In this document: in pieces, positions 10,947-22,963 of the stretch | How the letters are laid out: every line of letters starts with the position of its first letter | Position numbering within the stretch: position 1 is the stretch's first letter | Source of the DNA: Chytriomyces cf. hyalinus JEL632 | Lineage: Eukaryota > Chytridiomycota > Chytridiomycetes > Chytridiales > Chytriomycetaceae | Direction of reading: 5' to 3' | DNA length: 64,000 nt | NCBI GenBank assembly: GCA_025435555.1 | Contig: JAIWWG010000029.1 | Coordinates: 248,001-312,000, forward strand | Translations under genes and position numbers: made by a program | Notes under the pieces: model-generated | What the model saw: only the letters and a program-made list of their open reading frames with translations | What the model was told of the DNA's origin: nothing | The model's database searches: none

Positions 10947-13908
10947 ATGTCCGAGCCCCTTGCCGACCCATTCGGTGCATCTTACGGTTCCTTGGTGAAG
11001 CAAGCCAGCTTGCAGAACCACGCCAAGCTGTCGGCAAGCGATGTCCGAGGATCCATGAAGGCCATCAACACGCCGAAATCAATGGAGCAACGGCTGCTCA
11101 AAGAACTCATTGCTATGCCCACATTCGGTCATGGCAAGGCTGGACATGAGGAAGCGAAGGACGTGGTTGAAACGCATGCTACCCAGTCGGAGCTTGGAGA
11201 TTTGGGAAGACATCCAACGGCAACACTGCCGCAAATGGAGAGAACTGCCCAGCATTTGTTTGAAAGCGGCAAGAAACAGGCCGAATCCCTCTTCGCACAC
11301 AAGGAATCACCTGTTGCGCATGGAGGAATGCTATCCATGCTCAAACAGAGGCCAAAAACCCTGGCGCCTCTTCAAACACTGGCAGATACTCCCACAGCAG
11401 CTGGAATGCCGAGTCGCTCGCCAAAAGTATCCAACACAGACCATAATCAAAAAGAGGCGCGTCAGTTGGTACCGATTGTAACAGCAAATCCAACGCAGCT
11501 TCCGAAGCTTCCAAAACGCGTGGATGACGGCAGCCACAATCAATCTACCGAAACGCGCCTCTCTCAAACAGCTGTCATTCCTGAAATCCCTTCGAACATG
11601 CCGGCTGATGGAGACAACAAGGATCTAAACTTGGGCGATCCTCTGGATGTGTCTGATCGAAGTAATTGCGTGTACCATACGTCCCGTCCTATAACAACAC
11701 AATAACCGAGTTTTTTGCTCAAATTTCAGAACGGGGTTCGGCAGCTGCTACGCGACTACCTCCCATGGCTTCGCAAGTCCAATACACTTCAAAATCTGCG
11801 AATTCAACAAAAGAAGACAAGTTAACAATAAGCGGCACAGAACTTGCAAGCAAACCTGTGAATGAAGACGAAGCTGCGGCTGCAACTGTTATCCTCCCAG
11901 TCGGCGCAACGCCCGAAAAAGCCGCAAAATCGAAAAAGTTTCGTCCGCAGGATGGGAACCACGCATCCAATGCGTCCCATGAAAATACAGAGCTTGACGG
12001 GTTGATGGCAGTGTCAAATTTGGTCTCGCCAGTGCGTCCAGCACAAGAAAAGCACCACCAGCAAGATGTTTTGACACATCAGCCTTCCACCCGTACACAC
12101 AGCTCCATCTCAGCAGCGTCTCGAACATCGTCCCCGAATCGCAGCAAAAGTGAACTACGGCATAGAGCTATTCGGCCAATGCTTCCAAAAAAGGCAGCAG
12201 AATCCGTTGGCATCGAAGCCGCGTCAGTTAAAACGTTGGATTCAAAATCGAACTTGTCACATCCAGTTGATGACGAAGAAGATGTGCTTGTTGATCAAGC
12301 ACTTGCAAAAAAATCACAGCAACTCGAACGCGAGGAATCGACCGCGTCTGACGCACCTGAACATACAATGTCCGATGGACTTGAAGTGGAGCAGCTTCCC
12401 TTGGCCGAAACCTCGCAAGACGGTGCACCTGATAGTCAGCCTGCTCCCCCGCCTGATCCTTTGAAAATAAAGGCCATTAAAGAGGCGAAGCTGCGCAAGT
12501 TTCACGCGTTTGTGAAAACTGTCCCCAACGGTAACATTTACCTTAGATTTTAACTGAACTCAAAAATGAAATCGCGTGCCCAGCCAAACGAAACGAGGAG
12601 CCAATTTTTGAGTCGCTTGGTCTTGAGGAGTTGGAGAAGATTTTTATCAAAGGTAATTGACTCTTTTTAAAAGTCAGCTTCAGGCAGTGACTCGTGCTTC
12701 CCTCCTTCGATTTCAGACTTCGCATTTCTTGAAAAACGCGAGAACGACATGATATCCAACGAAATCAACGCCAAACGTATCCACAACACTGTCCAGCTCA
12801 TCTACATACCCCCTCTACAGTGGGAGACGCTGAGTGAAATCATTTTTGATTTCTTCCGGTATAACAAGGCGCTTGAGAACCCAGTAATAAACGCAGAACA
12901 GACGCAGGCCATTCTGGCACTCATGAGTTAATATATACCGCATTTCCATTCAAGCCGGCTTCAACATTGCACCAACTAATCACCAACACACTCTGCACAG
13001 AACAATCCCCACCTATCACATCGGGGCAGATCAAAGCCATTCTCTCCAAAGACGCGCCGAAAAACACCCTCCACCTTAAAATGACGTTCAAGCAGCTAAG
13101 ACGGCTGTGTCACGCTGCTTCGGAAAATTCACCGGAACCTTTGTACCGACCGTTTGCAGGGCTTTTTGCGCCTGTTGTGTTTACATTACCCCCGCAAATG
13201 GGCGCATACGTGAAAGGGTTGTGGCAAGACTACGATTACCATAAGGAGCAGCATCCCCAACAACCTGATGAGCATCCCCACAATCACCACCTCCACCTGC
13301 GTCATTTGAAGGATTCCAAACGATACCACGGCGGCAGCAAACCCCATCTCGACACGCACAACTCGGTTGGGTTCCGTGATACTTCACACGACTCCACCAA
13401 CTTTCGACCGCCGGCCATCGGGGTGGCAGCAGTGTCGCCACTGAGTCCGTTCTACAAGTCGCAAATGTCGCTTGAAGGTGAAATGCAACGACAAGAGTGG
13501 CGGCGTAAAGACGAAGCACGTAGTGTGTTTGAGAGTACGAGGACCTTGAATTCGAGCGCCAGGAACGTCAAGAGCGAGGAGAGGAGTAAATGGGTCGTGT
13601 TGAAACAGGCTCTGGCCAATCTCGGGGCGGCCAAGCTGGGTGCAATCATGCGCAAAAGCAACTACATTAGCGAAAATGCTGTTGGGCATGCTCAGAGCGA
13701 GGTAGTCCTTCGCGTGGTGGCAAGTGCTGACCAGGTAGATTCAGAGTCCAGGGATCACGACTTGAAACCAATCTGGTTTGTAAGCTCGGCATTTGTCGCG
13801 AAAGACGAGCTTGGGAGGAGGATATTTTTGGAGCAAGACTGTGGTACCGCTGCGGCAGTGGCCTTGGAACTGATGCTGAGAGATTTGGACGATATTTTAG
13901 GGCTGTGA
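10947..13908 (+). CDS. Hypothetical 900-residue protein with possible degenerate RhoGAP-like segment
   Basis: Five exons (10947-11661, 11730-12530, 12584-12652, 12717-12926, 13001-13908) join in phase to give 900 residues. Residues 1-500 are low-complexity (Ser, Ala, Gln, acidic) and probably disordered. Residues about 505-690 look folded: PIFESLGLEELEKIF, LQWETLSEIIFDFFRYNK, MTFKQLRRLCHAASENSPEP and FAGLFAPVVFTLPPQM. The last two resemble the helix of RhoGAP domains in which a hydrophobic LxxLLxHLxxVxxxS segment precedes a 'NLAxxFAP' strand. No arginine finger can be assigned, so any similarity is structural guesswork. A His-rich stretch (about residues 695-720) and a further folded C-terminal part (IWFVSSAFVAKDELGRRIFL) follow. 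Function unknown. Confidence 0.75.
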
Positions 13909-13972
13909 TGTTAGAAGTATAAACTGTAAGCTGCTGTTGAAAGTGCCGAATTTGTTTGAACGAGACGAAGAG

Positions 13973-13978
13973 TTTATT
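13973..13978 (-). terminator. Candidate poly(A) signal of eIF3c
   Basis: TTTATT on the plus strand (AATAAA on the minus) lies about 165 nt past the eIF3c stop and only 65 nt past the stop of the convergent upstream gene. The two 3' UTRs therefore probably overlap. Confidence 0.35.
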
Positions 13979-14141
13979 GCCAACACCAATAGCTTCAATG
14001 TAGTAAATGGGACAGAATATCCCTAACAGTAATAGGAAAAACCACACATGTGCTACCGCGCTTCGTCGTTCAAATACTCCCGAGAAAGAAAAGTAATGGA
14101 CCCCAAGAGGAAGTTCCAAAAGACAATAACAACATCAATCA

Positions 14142-17100
14142 TCAACGCTTCATACCGCCAGCATTCCTTTTATCACCACCTCTGCCTCCAGCACCTGCGC
14201 CGGCACCTCCAATACCACGACCTCCTTTAGCTCCGGCATTCAAAAGCTGTTGTTGCTGCTGTTGTTGTTGCTGCTGGAGGCCCAAAGAAATTGATCGACT
14301 TTCCAACATCTTTTCATTTCCATCTACAAGCGCCCCCACTTTATCGGCGTACACGCCAGCCAGGTACTCCAGTCGGCTCATTTCGACACCAGGAGCATTC
14401 CGGTGCAGCACACAGGTTTGCGTGGGTTCATCCAAGCTGGCATACAACTCTTCGCTCACGATCATCTTGGCAATGATGCCGTGCACGCGAGTAGTAGGCA
14501 GATCAAACAGCGTCGACAATTGCGCAAGACCAAGCGAGTCGTAGTAAGGAGCAAATTGGAATATGTACGTGCGCAGGCCTTCTTGTTGAATTTTTTCAGT
14601 GAGCATGAGTTTGATTTGGGCGGCAGACGGCATCAGAGACCAGATTTTGATGCTGGTAATGTACTCCACGCATTTTTGCCATTCGCCTGCTGACAGTGCT
14701 TTGGCAGCTGCCATAATGTGGTCTCGGGTGTTTTCGGGGGGACCTGAGGAGATGGGTTAGATGCAGGAGACGAAATGAACCGTTGCCACCCAAACATACC
14801 AATGAACACTTGCTTCTGGTTAAAGTCCAAATTTCTTCTGAATGGCTTGCTGATCATCTTCCGCCTCGAGTCATGCGCATACATGGCCATGTTTGGAATC
14901 TCAAGCAACATAGAGCAAGTCAAATAGATGCACTCCAAAAGTTCCAAATTGATGTGCATGTGGAAAGGCAGCAACCGCTGCTTCTCCAGTCGCTCTTGCT
15001 CAGGAGTTTTTTCGACCTTGTCCGCACCGGCCGCGCCAAATCGCACGTTTGCCTGCTGAAATCCTTGAGCGAGCAACTCCTTCGTCTTGCCGCTGCCGAA
15101 AAACTCTTGCAATGCATTCGCAGACTCGCGAATCAAACCGCTGCGAAACGCGCTCATACCCAGTTGTACGATGGTGCGGTTGTACAGGATTTGCGTGTCA
15201 ATGTCAGTGTTGGTGGCTTGCTCCTGAAGATGCGACATCAGAAGCATGTCACGGGCCTTGTAAAAGTGACCGTGCAGGGCGAGGTGATACACATGTGCAA
15301 GAAGGGCTCTGGCACGGATTCGAATGTCGCTAGTTTGGTAGAGCGTTGTGCAGAGAGTATGGACGAGATTGGAAGGGTTGACAGTGGGATCGCGGGAGTG
15401 CGATGGGAGAGCGCTTTCAAGGAATCCAATGACGTTTTCGGTCTGTTGCAAAGAAAAAAACCGTCAAAAAAATCATTGATTACGCTTCGGAAGTGTGCTA
15501 CCTTGTAGTAAATGTGCATCACTCTTTTCAAGACGCATGCATCTGATGACTCCACTGAAGCAACTCGCTCGAAGTATTTTTGGGCACGAACAATTAGGAC
15601 ATAAAGGGGAGTTTCATCTTTCAAACGTTCAATGTACTCGGTGGTGTGAGGGTCAATGTTTTGAAGGGATTTGATGAATTCATCACTGAGCCTGTCAATG
15701 AAAGAGTAAATGTTTCCGCGCAGTTTAATGTGTTCTCCTGATTTGAAGCGCTGTAGAAAGCAATTCATCAGCGAATGCTTAACATGCTAGAGGAAGGCAA
15801 GCTTACATTTTCATTTTCTGCTGGTTCAATATCATCGTCCACAGGGGCTTCAGTAATCGTGAGAGTGTGGTTCGTCTCCAAAATATCCAGCAACAGATCA
15901 ATGTTTGCACGAGTGCTGTTCAGATTGACGCCATGTTCAATTTTTGTTATGGAAAATGGTTCGTAGAGGTAGGTGCTTACCTCTTCCAGTATTCAGTTGG
16001 CAAAAATCCACCAGAGGCAAGGGGGTTGTAATCAAACTGCGAAGGAATCAAGACCAGCAGAACCTGGAGCTTCTGGTGCGCCGTGACAGACACTTCCAGA
16101 ATCTTGGTAAGGTTTTCAATCTGGGCAACCTTGTCGGTACTCTTTTTTCCACGTGCAAGCACCAGCTCTTGCAAGCGCTTATACAGGGTTTCTTGAGTAA
16201 TTTCGACAGCTTTGCCACTCTTTCCGACGGCAGTGAAACCCTTTTCTTGCGGAACTGCAGCGGCTCCAGCTTCACCAACATTCGCATCTTCACTAATCTG
16301 TACAGTCTTCTTTTTCCCGTCCTTCTTCTTCTCTTTTCCAGTCGCAGTGGCATCTGCTGCCTTCTTTTTCTGCTGAGGAGCTGCTCCTTCATCATCTGAA
16401 TTCACAGGCGACCGTCCAAACTTTTTCAACATGCGTTCACGCGCCGACAAGTCTTTCAAGTTGTCATCCTCATCATCAGAATCGTCCGAGTCCGAGTCGC
16501 TGTCGTTGCCGAAAATAGAGTCATCAGATTCGTCACCAGCATCTCCAACTGCAGCGTCCACGGAAGGCTTTGCCGTGGCAGATTCTGCAAGGGTTTTCGC
16601 TTCGGCTTCTGAATCGGCCTCATCGACTGGGTTCTATTATTGTTCGTAAACCACCGCATGGTATTGAGATATGGGAGAATGTAAGTTTAAAGTGGCTGTT
16701 TAATACCTCTCTCCAGGCGGCCACACCAGTTTCCAGAGTTTTAAGTTGCTTTTTGAGCTTTTGTTTCATGGCAGTGAAAGCATCTTTGTTGGCAGTGTTC
16801 ATTTTGGCCGCACTCTCGGTTGTTTGTTTGTGGAAGTCATCCAGCTGCGCCACAGTACGTGCGAAGAAACGGAAAGGAGATGGGTTGAACGCATCTGGGT
16901 TAACAACGGTGCTCAATCTCCCGTAGTCGGAAGAGAGCTTTTCGAACTCTGAGAAGGGAAAGGATGAATTGGATTGTTCTGAGGTTGAAATCCGACTTAA
17001 AATGCTTCACCTTTGTGGATGGAGACCCAATCATTGATCTTCTTTTTTGAGTTGATAGTTGTGATTGCAGCTCGCATGTTATCGAGCCTTTTGTCCCTCC

Positions 17101-17425
17101 GGAGAACCACCTTCGCGGTGCTTTTCTTCTTGGACTTGACGGGGGCATCCGAGTCAGAGTCCGAATCCGAGTCTGAATCCGAGTCTGAGTCTGAATCCGA
17201 GGCAGCCGCAGACCTTCCAAACTTGGAGAGAACCCTCTGTTTGGCGGTGGTTCCCTTGGATGTATCTGTGGCGGTCTTCTTCACTGTCTTCGCCGTCTGG
17301 GTTGCGAACATGCCCTGGCTGGAGGAGCCGCTTGATGATCCGCTGGAGGACACGCTCGAGACGGAGTCCGTGTCGGAGTCGCTGTCAGCATCCTTCTTCG
17401 TGCTCTTGTTGAAGAACCGCGACAT
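14142..17425 (-). CDS. EIF3C: Translation initiation factor eIF3 subunit c (NIP1)
   Basis: A core PCI subunit of eIF3 that contacts eIF1, eIF5 and the 40S subunit. Seven exons (17425-17011, 16948-16707, 16633-15981, 15915-15807, 15750-15502, 15442-14800, 14743-14142) add up to 970 residues with consistent phases. The N-terminus (MSRFFNKSTKKDADSDSD) is Ser/Asp-rich and likely a CK2 substrate. Family blocks are YGRLSTVVNPDAFNPSPF-like text, QNIDPHTTEYIERLKDE, RARALLAHVYHLALHGHF, GPPENTRDHIMAAAKAL and the PCI domain (FQFAPYYDSLGLAQLSTLFD). The C-terminus has a polyGln run followed by Gly/Arg repeats. The motif KFGRS plus acidic serines occurs twice (exons 1 and 3). The gene is divergent from COG4 with 94 bp between starts. 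Confidence 0.97.
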
Positions 17426-17519
17426 GTTTTTTGCTGTGGTTATGGATGGCAAAAAACTGAAAAAAAGCGAATGCTGAAAATTATCTTTTGCTGTTAAATA
17501 TTTACGAGAGGCATTTACC
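17426..17519. promoter_or_regulatory. Compact divergent promoter, eIF3c / COG4
   Basis: Only 94 bp separate the two divergent ATGs, so both core promoters and 5' UTRs must share this space or extend into the coding exons. It is A/T-rich with runs of AAAAA and TTATC. No TATA consensus is clear. Confidence 0.5.
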
Positions 17520-20500
17520 ATGCTGTCCCACAGCGCTGACTCCATCGACAGCATCGACACCCTGGACTCCATTGATAACGTGCATGCGCTTCTACTTGCC
17601 GTCACGAACGAAGCCGTTCTTGTGGACGCCCAATTGGCCGCGACTCTGTCCGGGACTCCTCCTGACCCTCACAATCCATCCATCCAAAACAACTTCTCGG
17701 GCAACGCCGCATCAGATATCCTTGCTTCTCTTCGCGTGGACACATCGACTGATTTGACCCGCTTCACATCCGCTGCCCTTAGTCCGTTGCACAAACACAC
17801 AACGCTAACTCACGCGCTAGTGGCTGATACCGCGCACACAGCACATCGTATATCTCAAAGAGTGCGCGATCTCGACAAGGTGATCGTATTTTCTTCATGG
17901 ACGGCAATAGTCCGCATCTGGTTCTGATGACTCCCAATTCCATCACAGCAACAATCCCATGTCCGCCACTCTCTCGCCCTTATTGACTCTCTCGCAGAAC
18001 TTAAAGAATCTGCAAACTCCGTCCAACTTGCAGTCCAATCGCAAGATTGGGAACTGGCCGCCATTCACATCCAGCGCTTTTTGACACTAGATGCAGAAGC
18101 AATCAGACGCGTTCTTGATATGGATAAGGTTTCGACATTACTCCCTTCAGTCACAATGTCGTACATGCGTACGCGGAGGCGCAATTTTTCTCACCCTCCT
18201 ACTCTCTTTGCCGTAGAATCAAGGCTCTGTCGACCTTGAAATCGAAGACGATATTCACGCGCAAAGTGGACAAGATCTATTTTGGCCGAGAGGCTCGCCA
18301 GATCCTCTGTTGGCACTACAGCAAGCACATAAATCACTCATTTCAACCATTGCGACCGAATTCGATGCCGCCAGCGATGAAGCCTCAATTCTGCGGTTCT
18401 TTAAGCTTTTCGCACTTGTTGGAGAGCAAGCTGCCGGTTTGGATCGATTCGCAAATGTTCTTGCAGGCGTCGTAAAAAGGCTTGCGCAAGACTTTATGCG
18501 TGCGGCCACGGAAGTGACTGGTACTATTTCTTGACCATATTCCTTTTCGATTGTAGATTCCAGTGAAGGAGCGCGTCTCTAATTTTTTCAATTGGTTCCT
18601 TTGGTTTCATCAACAGCGCCAACAGTGTATGCAGACCTGGTGACACGACTTTATGAAGCAGTCGCATCATTGATTGATAAACAGGAAGTAACTGTGGAGA
18701 GATATTACGGCGCTGGAAGGCTGCTTCGAATAATCGTCAAGCTTCAAAAGGAGGTGGATGTCCAAGCAAAGATCATTCTCGATTCATTCCAAGATACTCG
18801 GGCTCTGGCACGAAAGGTGGCAACGATTATTTTATTCTGCCCGCCATTTAAGCTAAATCACCATGAAGGTTGCCGATATTAACAGTTTAGAGATTGCGGC
18901 AAGTCAAAACAAGCCACCGCCGGCAGCAGCCGCTCAACTGGATCCGAGAGAAGTAGATTCACTAATAAACGAAATTGCGTTGATTAGTCAGCGGTCGCGT
19001 CTCTTCATTCGCTTTTTAGAAGTCAGATCCAAGGTAACGTTTTCAGAATCCACGTTATTCGGCCCTAATTCCCTTTTTTATCCCTATTAGACTGAAGAAG
19101 AAAAACTTGAATCATTGAAAGAAGAGGGCGAGCTCACCATGAGCCCGGTTTCTGCGTTTTCTCCTGGCACCGCAGTCTTACCGTCGCCATTGGCATCCGC
19201 TTCGAAAGCCATCAACTGGCGCCCGATCGAACTCCAAGGAATTGCACTGAACCACAACAGCGGACTTTCCATCCGTTTGAAAGAACTCATGAGCAATTTC
19301 GCCACCTTGCAAGAGTTTTTCTTGAAGAAGAGCATAGAAAAGGTATCCATCTTGATCAGCACGGATAAAATGTGTTGACAAAAAATTTCCCAGGCCCTGA
19401 AACTCGACGAATACGAACCTGGCGCACAAACATCGTCTGCTGTCGATGACGTCTTTTATATTGTCAAAACATCTCTCGCACGCACATTTTCAACTGCGGA
19501 TCCACTCACAATCTGCACCGTGCTTGAATCCGTAGGTCGCATACTTGAAGCCGAATACGTTTCAGTATATGTGAAGCGATGTTCGAGCACCATGGGTGCG
19601 TTGGAAACTAAGGATGGGAAGATTGGAGTTCTGGTTTGTTCCTGTTGAGGATGTGTTCATATTACACGTTTCTGACGTTTTATTCGCCTAGGTTGCGCTG
19701 AATAACCTTGATACGAGCTGCGACTATATACAGAAACTTGTCAAGGAATTGGACGCTGAGATTGACTCTGCTTTTGCGAAAACAAGTCCGGCCGAGCTTG
19801 AAAGAATCAAAACCTGTTTGGCTTCGCTTTCGAATTACAGATCTTCATTCCAGAAGACTTTGATGGTGATCATCACATTGATATCTCAATGGTTTGCTTT
19901 TGCCGATTGAACATCTTTTGAATTCTCATTGTTGACAGAGTTGGGTGGAAACTATCTTCAACCAAATGATCAAGACAAAGATCCGGCCCACCTTAATAGA
20001 CATCAGCAAAGATGTCAAATACGTTTTAAGCGACGACGAATACGTTGAGGCGGATGCGCAAGATGCGTTCATGAAACGATTTAAGCGTGACTTTGGAAAG
20101 CTTGTGTCTGTATTCAAGGTGATCGTCGTTACCTTTTTTTTATTTCCTCTTCTGAGAGAAGACCGCGTTTTCTAACTTAATCCCCCCCCCCCCCCCCCAA
20201 AAAAAAAAAAAAAAATGCAGTCAACATACTCTCCCCGAAACCTCACCCACACGCTTACATACACTATCGAAACAATACTCCAAGAATGGGAACGCCATCT
20301 CTTCTCCACTGCCAAATTCAACGCATTAGGCGCGTTGCGCTTCGACAAGGATGTCCGAAGTGTGACGGCTTACTTGAGTTCTGGCCTAGCTACGCTATCC
20401 GGCGCAACTAATTTTGTGGGCGGGGTGGTGCAAAGAGATAAATTTGTGCGATTGAATAACATGTGCGCGCTTGTGAATGTGGAGGGGCTCGGGGAGGTTG

Positions 20501-20676
20501 CAGAGGTTATGGGAGTTAGTGCAGGATGGAGGCTTTCAGCTTCTGATGTTAAGCGGGTGTTGGCACTGAGGTGAGATTTATAACTTCCTTTTTTATCCTT
20601 GGCTGAGTGATTGACTTTGTGTTTACTTTGAAGGGTCGACTTCAATGCAGCTGATATTGCTCAGTTGAAGCTGTAA
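17520..20676 (+). CDS. COG4: Conserved oligomeric Golgi complex subunit 4
   Basis: A subunit of the COG tether for retrograde intra-Golgi vesicle traffic. Exons: 17520-17879, 17949-18128, 18217-18520, (18557-18574), 18617-18816, 18869-19033, 19091-19342, 19394-19633, 19692-19865, 19939-20118, 20221-20570, 20634-20676. With the bracketed micro-exon the total is 821 residues; without it the frame still holds. Blocks typical of COG4 are ISQRVRDLDK, QDWELAAIHIQRFLTLD, ILRFFKLFALVGEQAAGLDRF-like text, YADLVTRLYEAVASLID, VERYYGAGRLL and the C-terminal RDKFVRLNNMCALVNVE and FNAADIAQLKL. The start ATG is the first in exon 1. The intron before exon 20221 ends in a C17A17 tract. Confidence 0.95.
20182..20215 (+). 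repeat. C17-A17 homopolymer pair at a COG4 splice acceptor
   Basis: Seventeen C residues (20182-20198) are followed directly by seventeen A residues (20199-20215) and then TGCAG, the acceptor of the next COG4 exon. The C-run can act as the polypyrimidine tract. The A-run between it and the AG is unusual. Such tracts are prone to slippage and sequencing error. Confidence 0.9.
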
Positions 20677-20798
20677 TCTGATGAACTTTCAAATTTTTTG
20701 TGGCATTTTGAGAGAATAGAAGTTGTCGTTATTTTCGAAACTATATCCATCCCAATAATAATTATTTCGAGGTACTTTTGATCTTCGCTGTCCGACTT

Positions 20799-22933
20799 TC
20801 ATAAGGACTTGTCAACCACTTCGACGTAGCGACACTGCGAACCCCCTTTGATACCCAACTTTGCGCCTTTCCCGCCGCCCTGAAACAAGAATCCGTACTG
20901 CTCCCTCAACACAGCACACACTTCATGCACCTTGTTTCCTTGAACCAAAACTTCATGCAAAAGCGGTTTTCCACTTGATCCACCTCCGCCTTGCAACGGT
21001 GCGACCGTCGTACTCGCCGCGCAAGGGACTTTCAGCCTTGCGGCCAGTTCCTCTGGAGGAATCAGGTACGACTCCATATTGCTGATGCGTGTCACAGTTT
21101 TACGGCCTTGCCTTTTTTCCACGAGGATCGAAAGCGGCTTCACTGCGCCTTTCCTTCGAGAATATGAAAAGTATCAGTCTTTCTGGAAAAGATTATATGA
21201 TTTTTCGTTATTGTCTCACCGTAAAATGGGGTCGCTTCCTGGTGCCGAGATGGAATGCATTGGAGTCATTTTGTCGCAAATTCGGTCAAGAATTGCGTCA
21301 CGCGCCAAGAATTGAACTGACGCGTATTCATCCTTGCTCAGAATTGCGTCGGTGAGATACGCGTCGATTTTAATCAACCTACGTCAAGTTGGCAGAAATC
21401 TAATTCAGCGCTTTTGGCAGTCAATACCTATGAATCAAGCCTACCTGGGATTCTCTTTGTTGACCAAATCCTGAACCTTAATATAGGTTTCAATGGCCTG
21501 CTTTACTTCCGCACGGGTAAAGAGCGAGTCCTTTCTGTGTTATTCCGAAATGAGTGTTGGACAAAGTCGGGGCCAAAGGAATTTAAGTGATAATTTAACT
21601 GAATCCCAACGTCCTTCCACATTCGACCCACTGATGCGGTAGATTTGAATAAATCCGTAATTTGGATAAACTGATCTTGCGCCGCAGATGCAGTATTTGT
21701 GGCAGCAGAAGAGGATGCCCCAGAATCTGAAGCCTTCGCATTTTTCTGAATCTGTTTCGCAGTTCGCTGATCAACGACAAACGCAGAAACTTCCGGATGC
21801 GCCGAATTCACGGAAACAAGCACAAGTTCCCCTCCTTGCCGTTCTTTCAATTTAAGGTACCCGCGTTTTTCCATCGCTTTCAGAAACTTTGCCAGCTTTT
21901 TGTAAGTCGAGTTTTTCACCTCCAAAGTCGGGTCAACAAGCTGCATATGGAGTGAATACAAGCTCGTAACGGGCATCGGATATGCCTTTGAGTCTTGAGG
22001 AAGAGAGATTTTGATGCTTGTCAACAGAGCGAGTTCGAGCATGCGATCCATTTCTTGAGGGGATTGTTGAACCGATGGCGCGTTTTCGACCTTGACGATA
22101 GACTCAGCGTCATAGAGAGACAGAGTTTCCATTTCCAGAACGACTGGTTCTGAGTCTGCGCGAGTGATTGCTGCCGGATCAACGTCTTCCCTTTCAACAA
22201 CAACAAATTCTGAATCATCATCGTCATCCTCTTCCGAATCCAACTGCGCCTCTAAGTTTGATGTGGCGATAACGCCGTCGCCCATTGCGAACAGGGCGTC
22301 ACTCACTACATGTACAATAACGAAGCCTTTTCCGCGCATACCGCTTGCGAGCATCTCCGTGGCATCCATTGCGGCAAAAGCTACGGCAACGGGGGCTCCG
22401 TTTGACACGATGGCAACAGGATCTCCCTTACGAATACGTGGTTCGACGGGTTTTAAAACCCCCGGCAACATCAGATCGGCACTGTCATATGATTTGTATG
22501 AGGGAGACAACGAGAACCTGAAAAAAAGAAATGGGGCACCAATGACTTACCCTTGCATGAGCCTGCGGACAACACCCGCATGAGTCACAATATGAGGCAG
22601 TAGTTTGGGTTCGATGGACAGAGCATATACGGTTGGCAGCAAGACTCCATCGGATGACATAGAGTTTGTGCCACTATCGACCGCAGGATCCACCCTCACA
22701 AACACCACATTGTCACCTCGTCCATACGCTGCTATACGATGGGGACCTCCCACATCGACGCTCATCCGCGTCAGCGCTTCAGCAAAAAGAACCGAAACAG
22801 AACCACCGTCCCGCAAATCTTCGCTGCCGCTGTTTGAAGCTTCGAGCATAGCCTCAACTTCGTCCCTTAGTTTGCGTTGGTCACTGCCTCGCAATTTGGT
22901 GCTGCTTTTAACATCGAATGTCTTTTTGAACAT
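20799..22933 (-). CDS. EIF2D: Translation initiation factor eIF2D (ligatin, TMA64)
   Basis: It delivers tRNA to the 40S P site independently of GTP and acts in recycling and re-initiation. Exon 1 (22933-22551) begins MFKKTFDVKSSTKLRGSDQ and contains the N-terminal DUF1947-like part. Exon 2, from 22517, has the PUA region (PGVLKPVEPRIRKGDPVAI, GKGFVIVHVVSDALFAMGDG), an acidic linker (EEDDDDDSEF), and a winged-helix part (TYKKLAKFLKAMEKRGYLKL). After further introns come the SWIB-like segment (EYASVQFLARDAILDRICDK) and the C-terminal SUI1 domain (RKTVTRISNMESYLIP, HEVLVQGNKVHEVCAVLREQ). The junction that gives IQKDSLFTRAEVKQAIETY removes an intron starting gttaaatt. Domain order and length fit the family. 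The start is only 30 bp from the stop of the upstream gene. Confidence 0.95.
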
Positions 22934-22963
22934 CTTTTTTTTTTCAATGACTTGTATTTATCA

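Noticed and set aside
12531-12583. Apparent frameshift in the 900-residue orphan near 12540
   Set aside because: A 53-nt intron (gtaaca...gcccag) with a TTAACTGAAC branch-like site restores the frame exactly.
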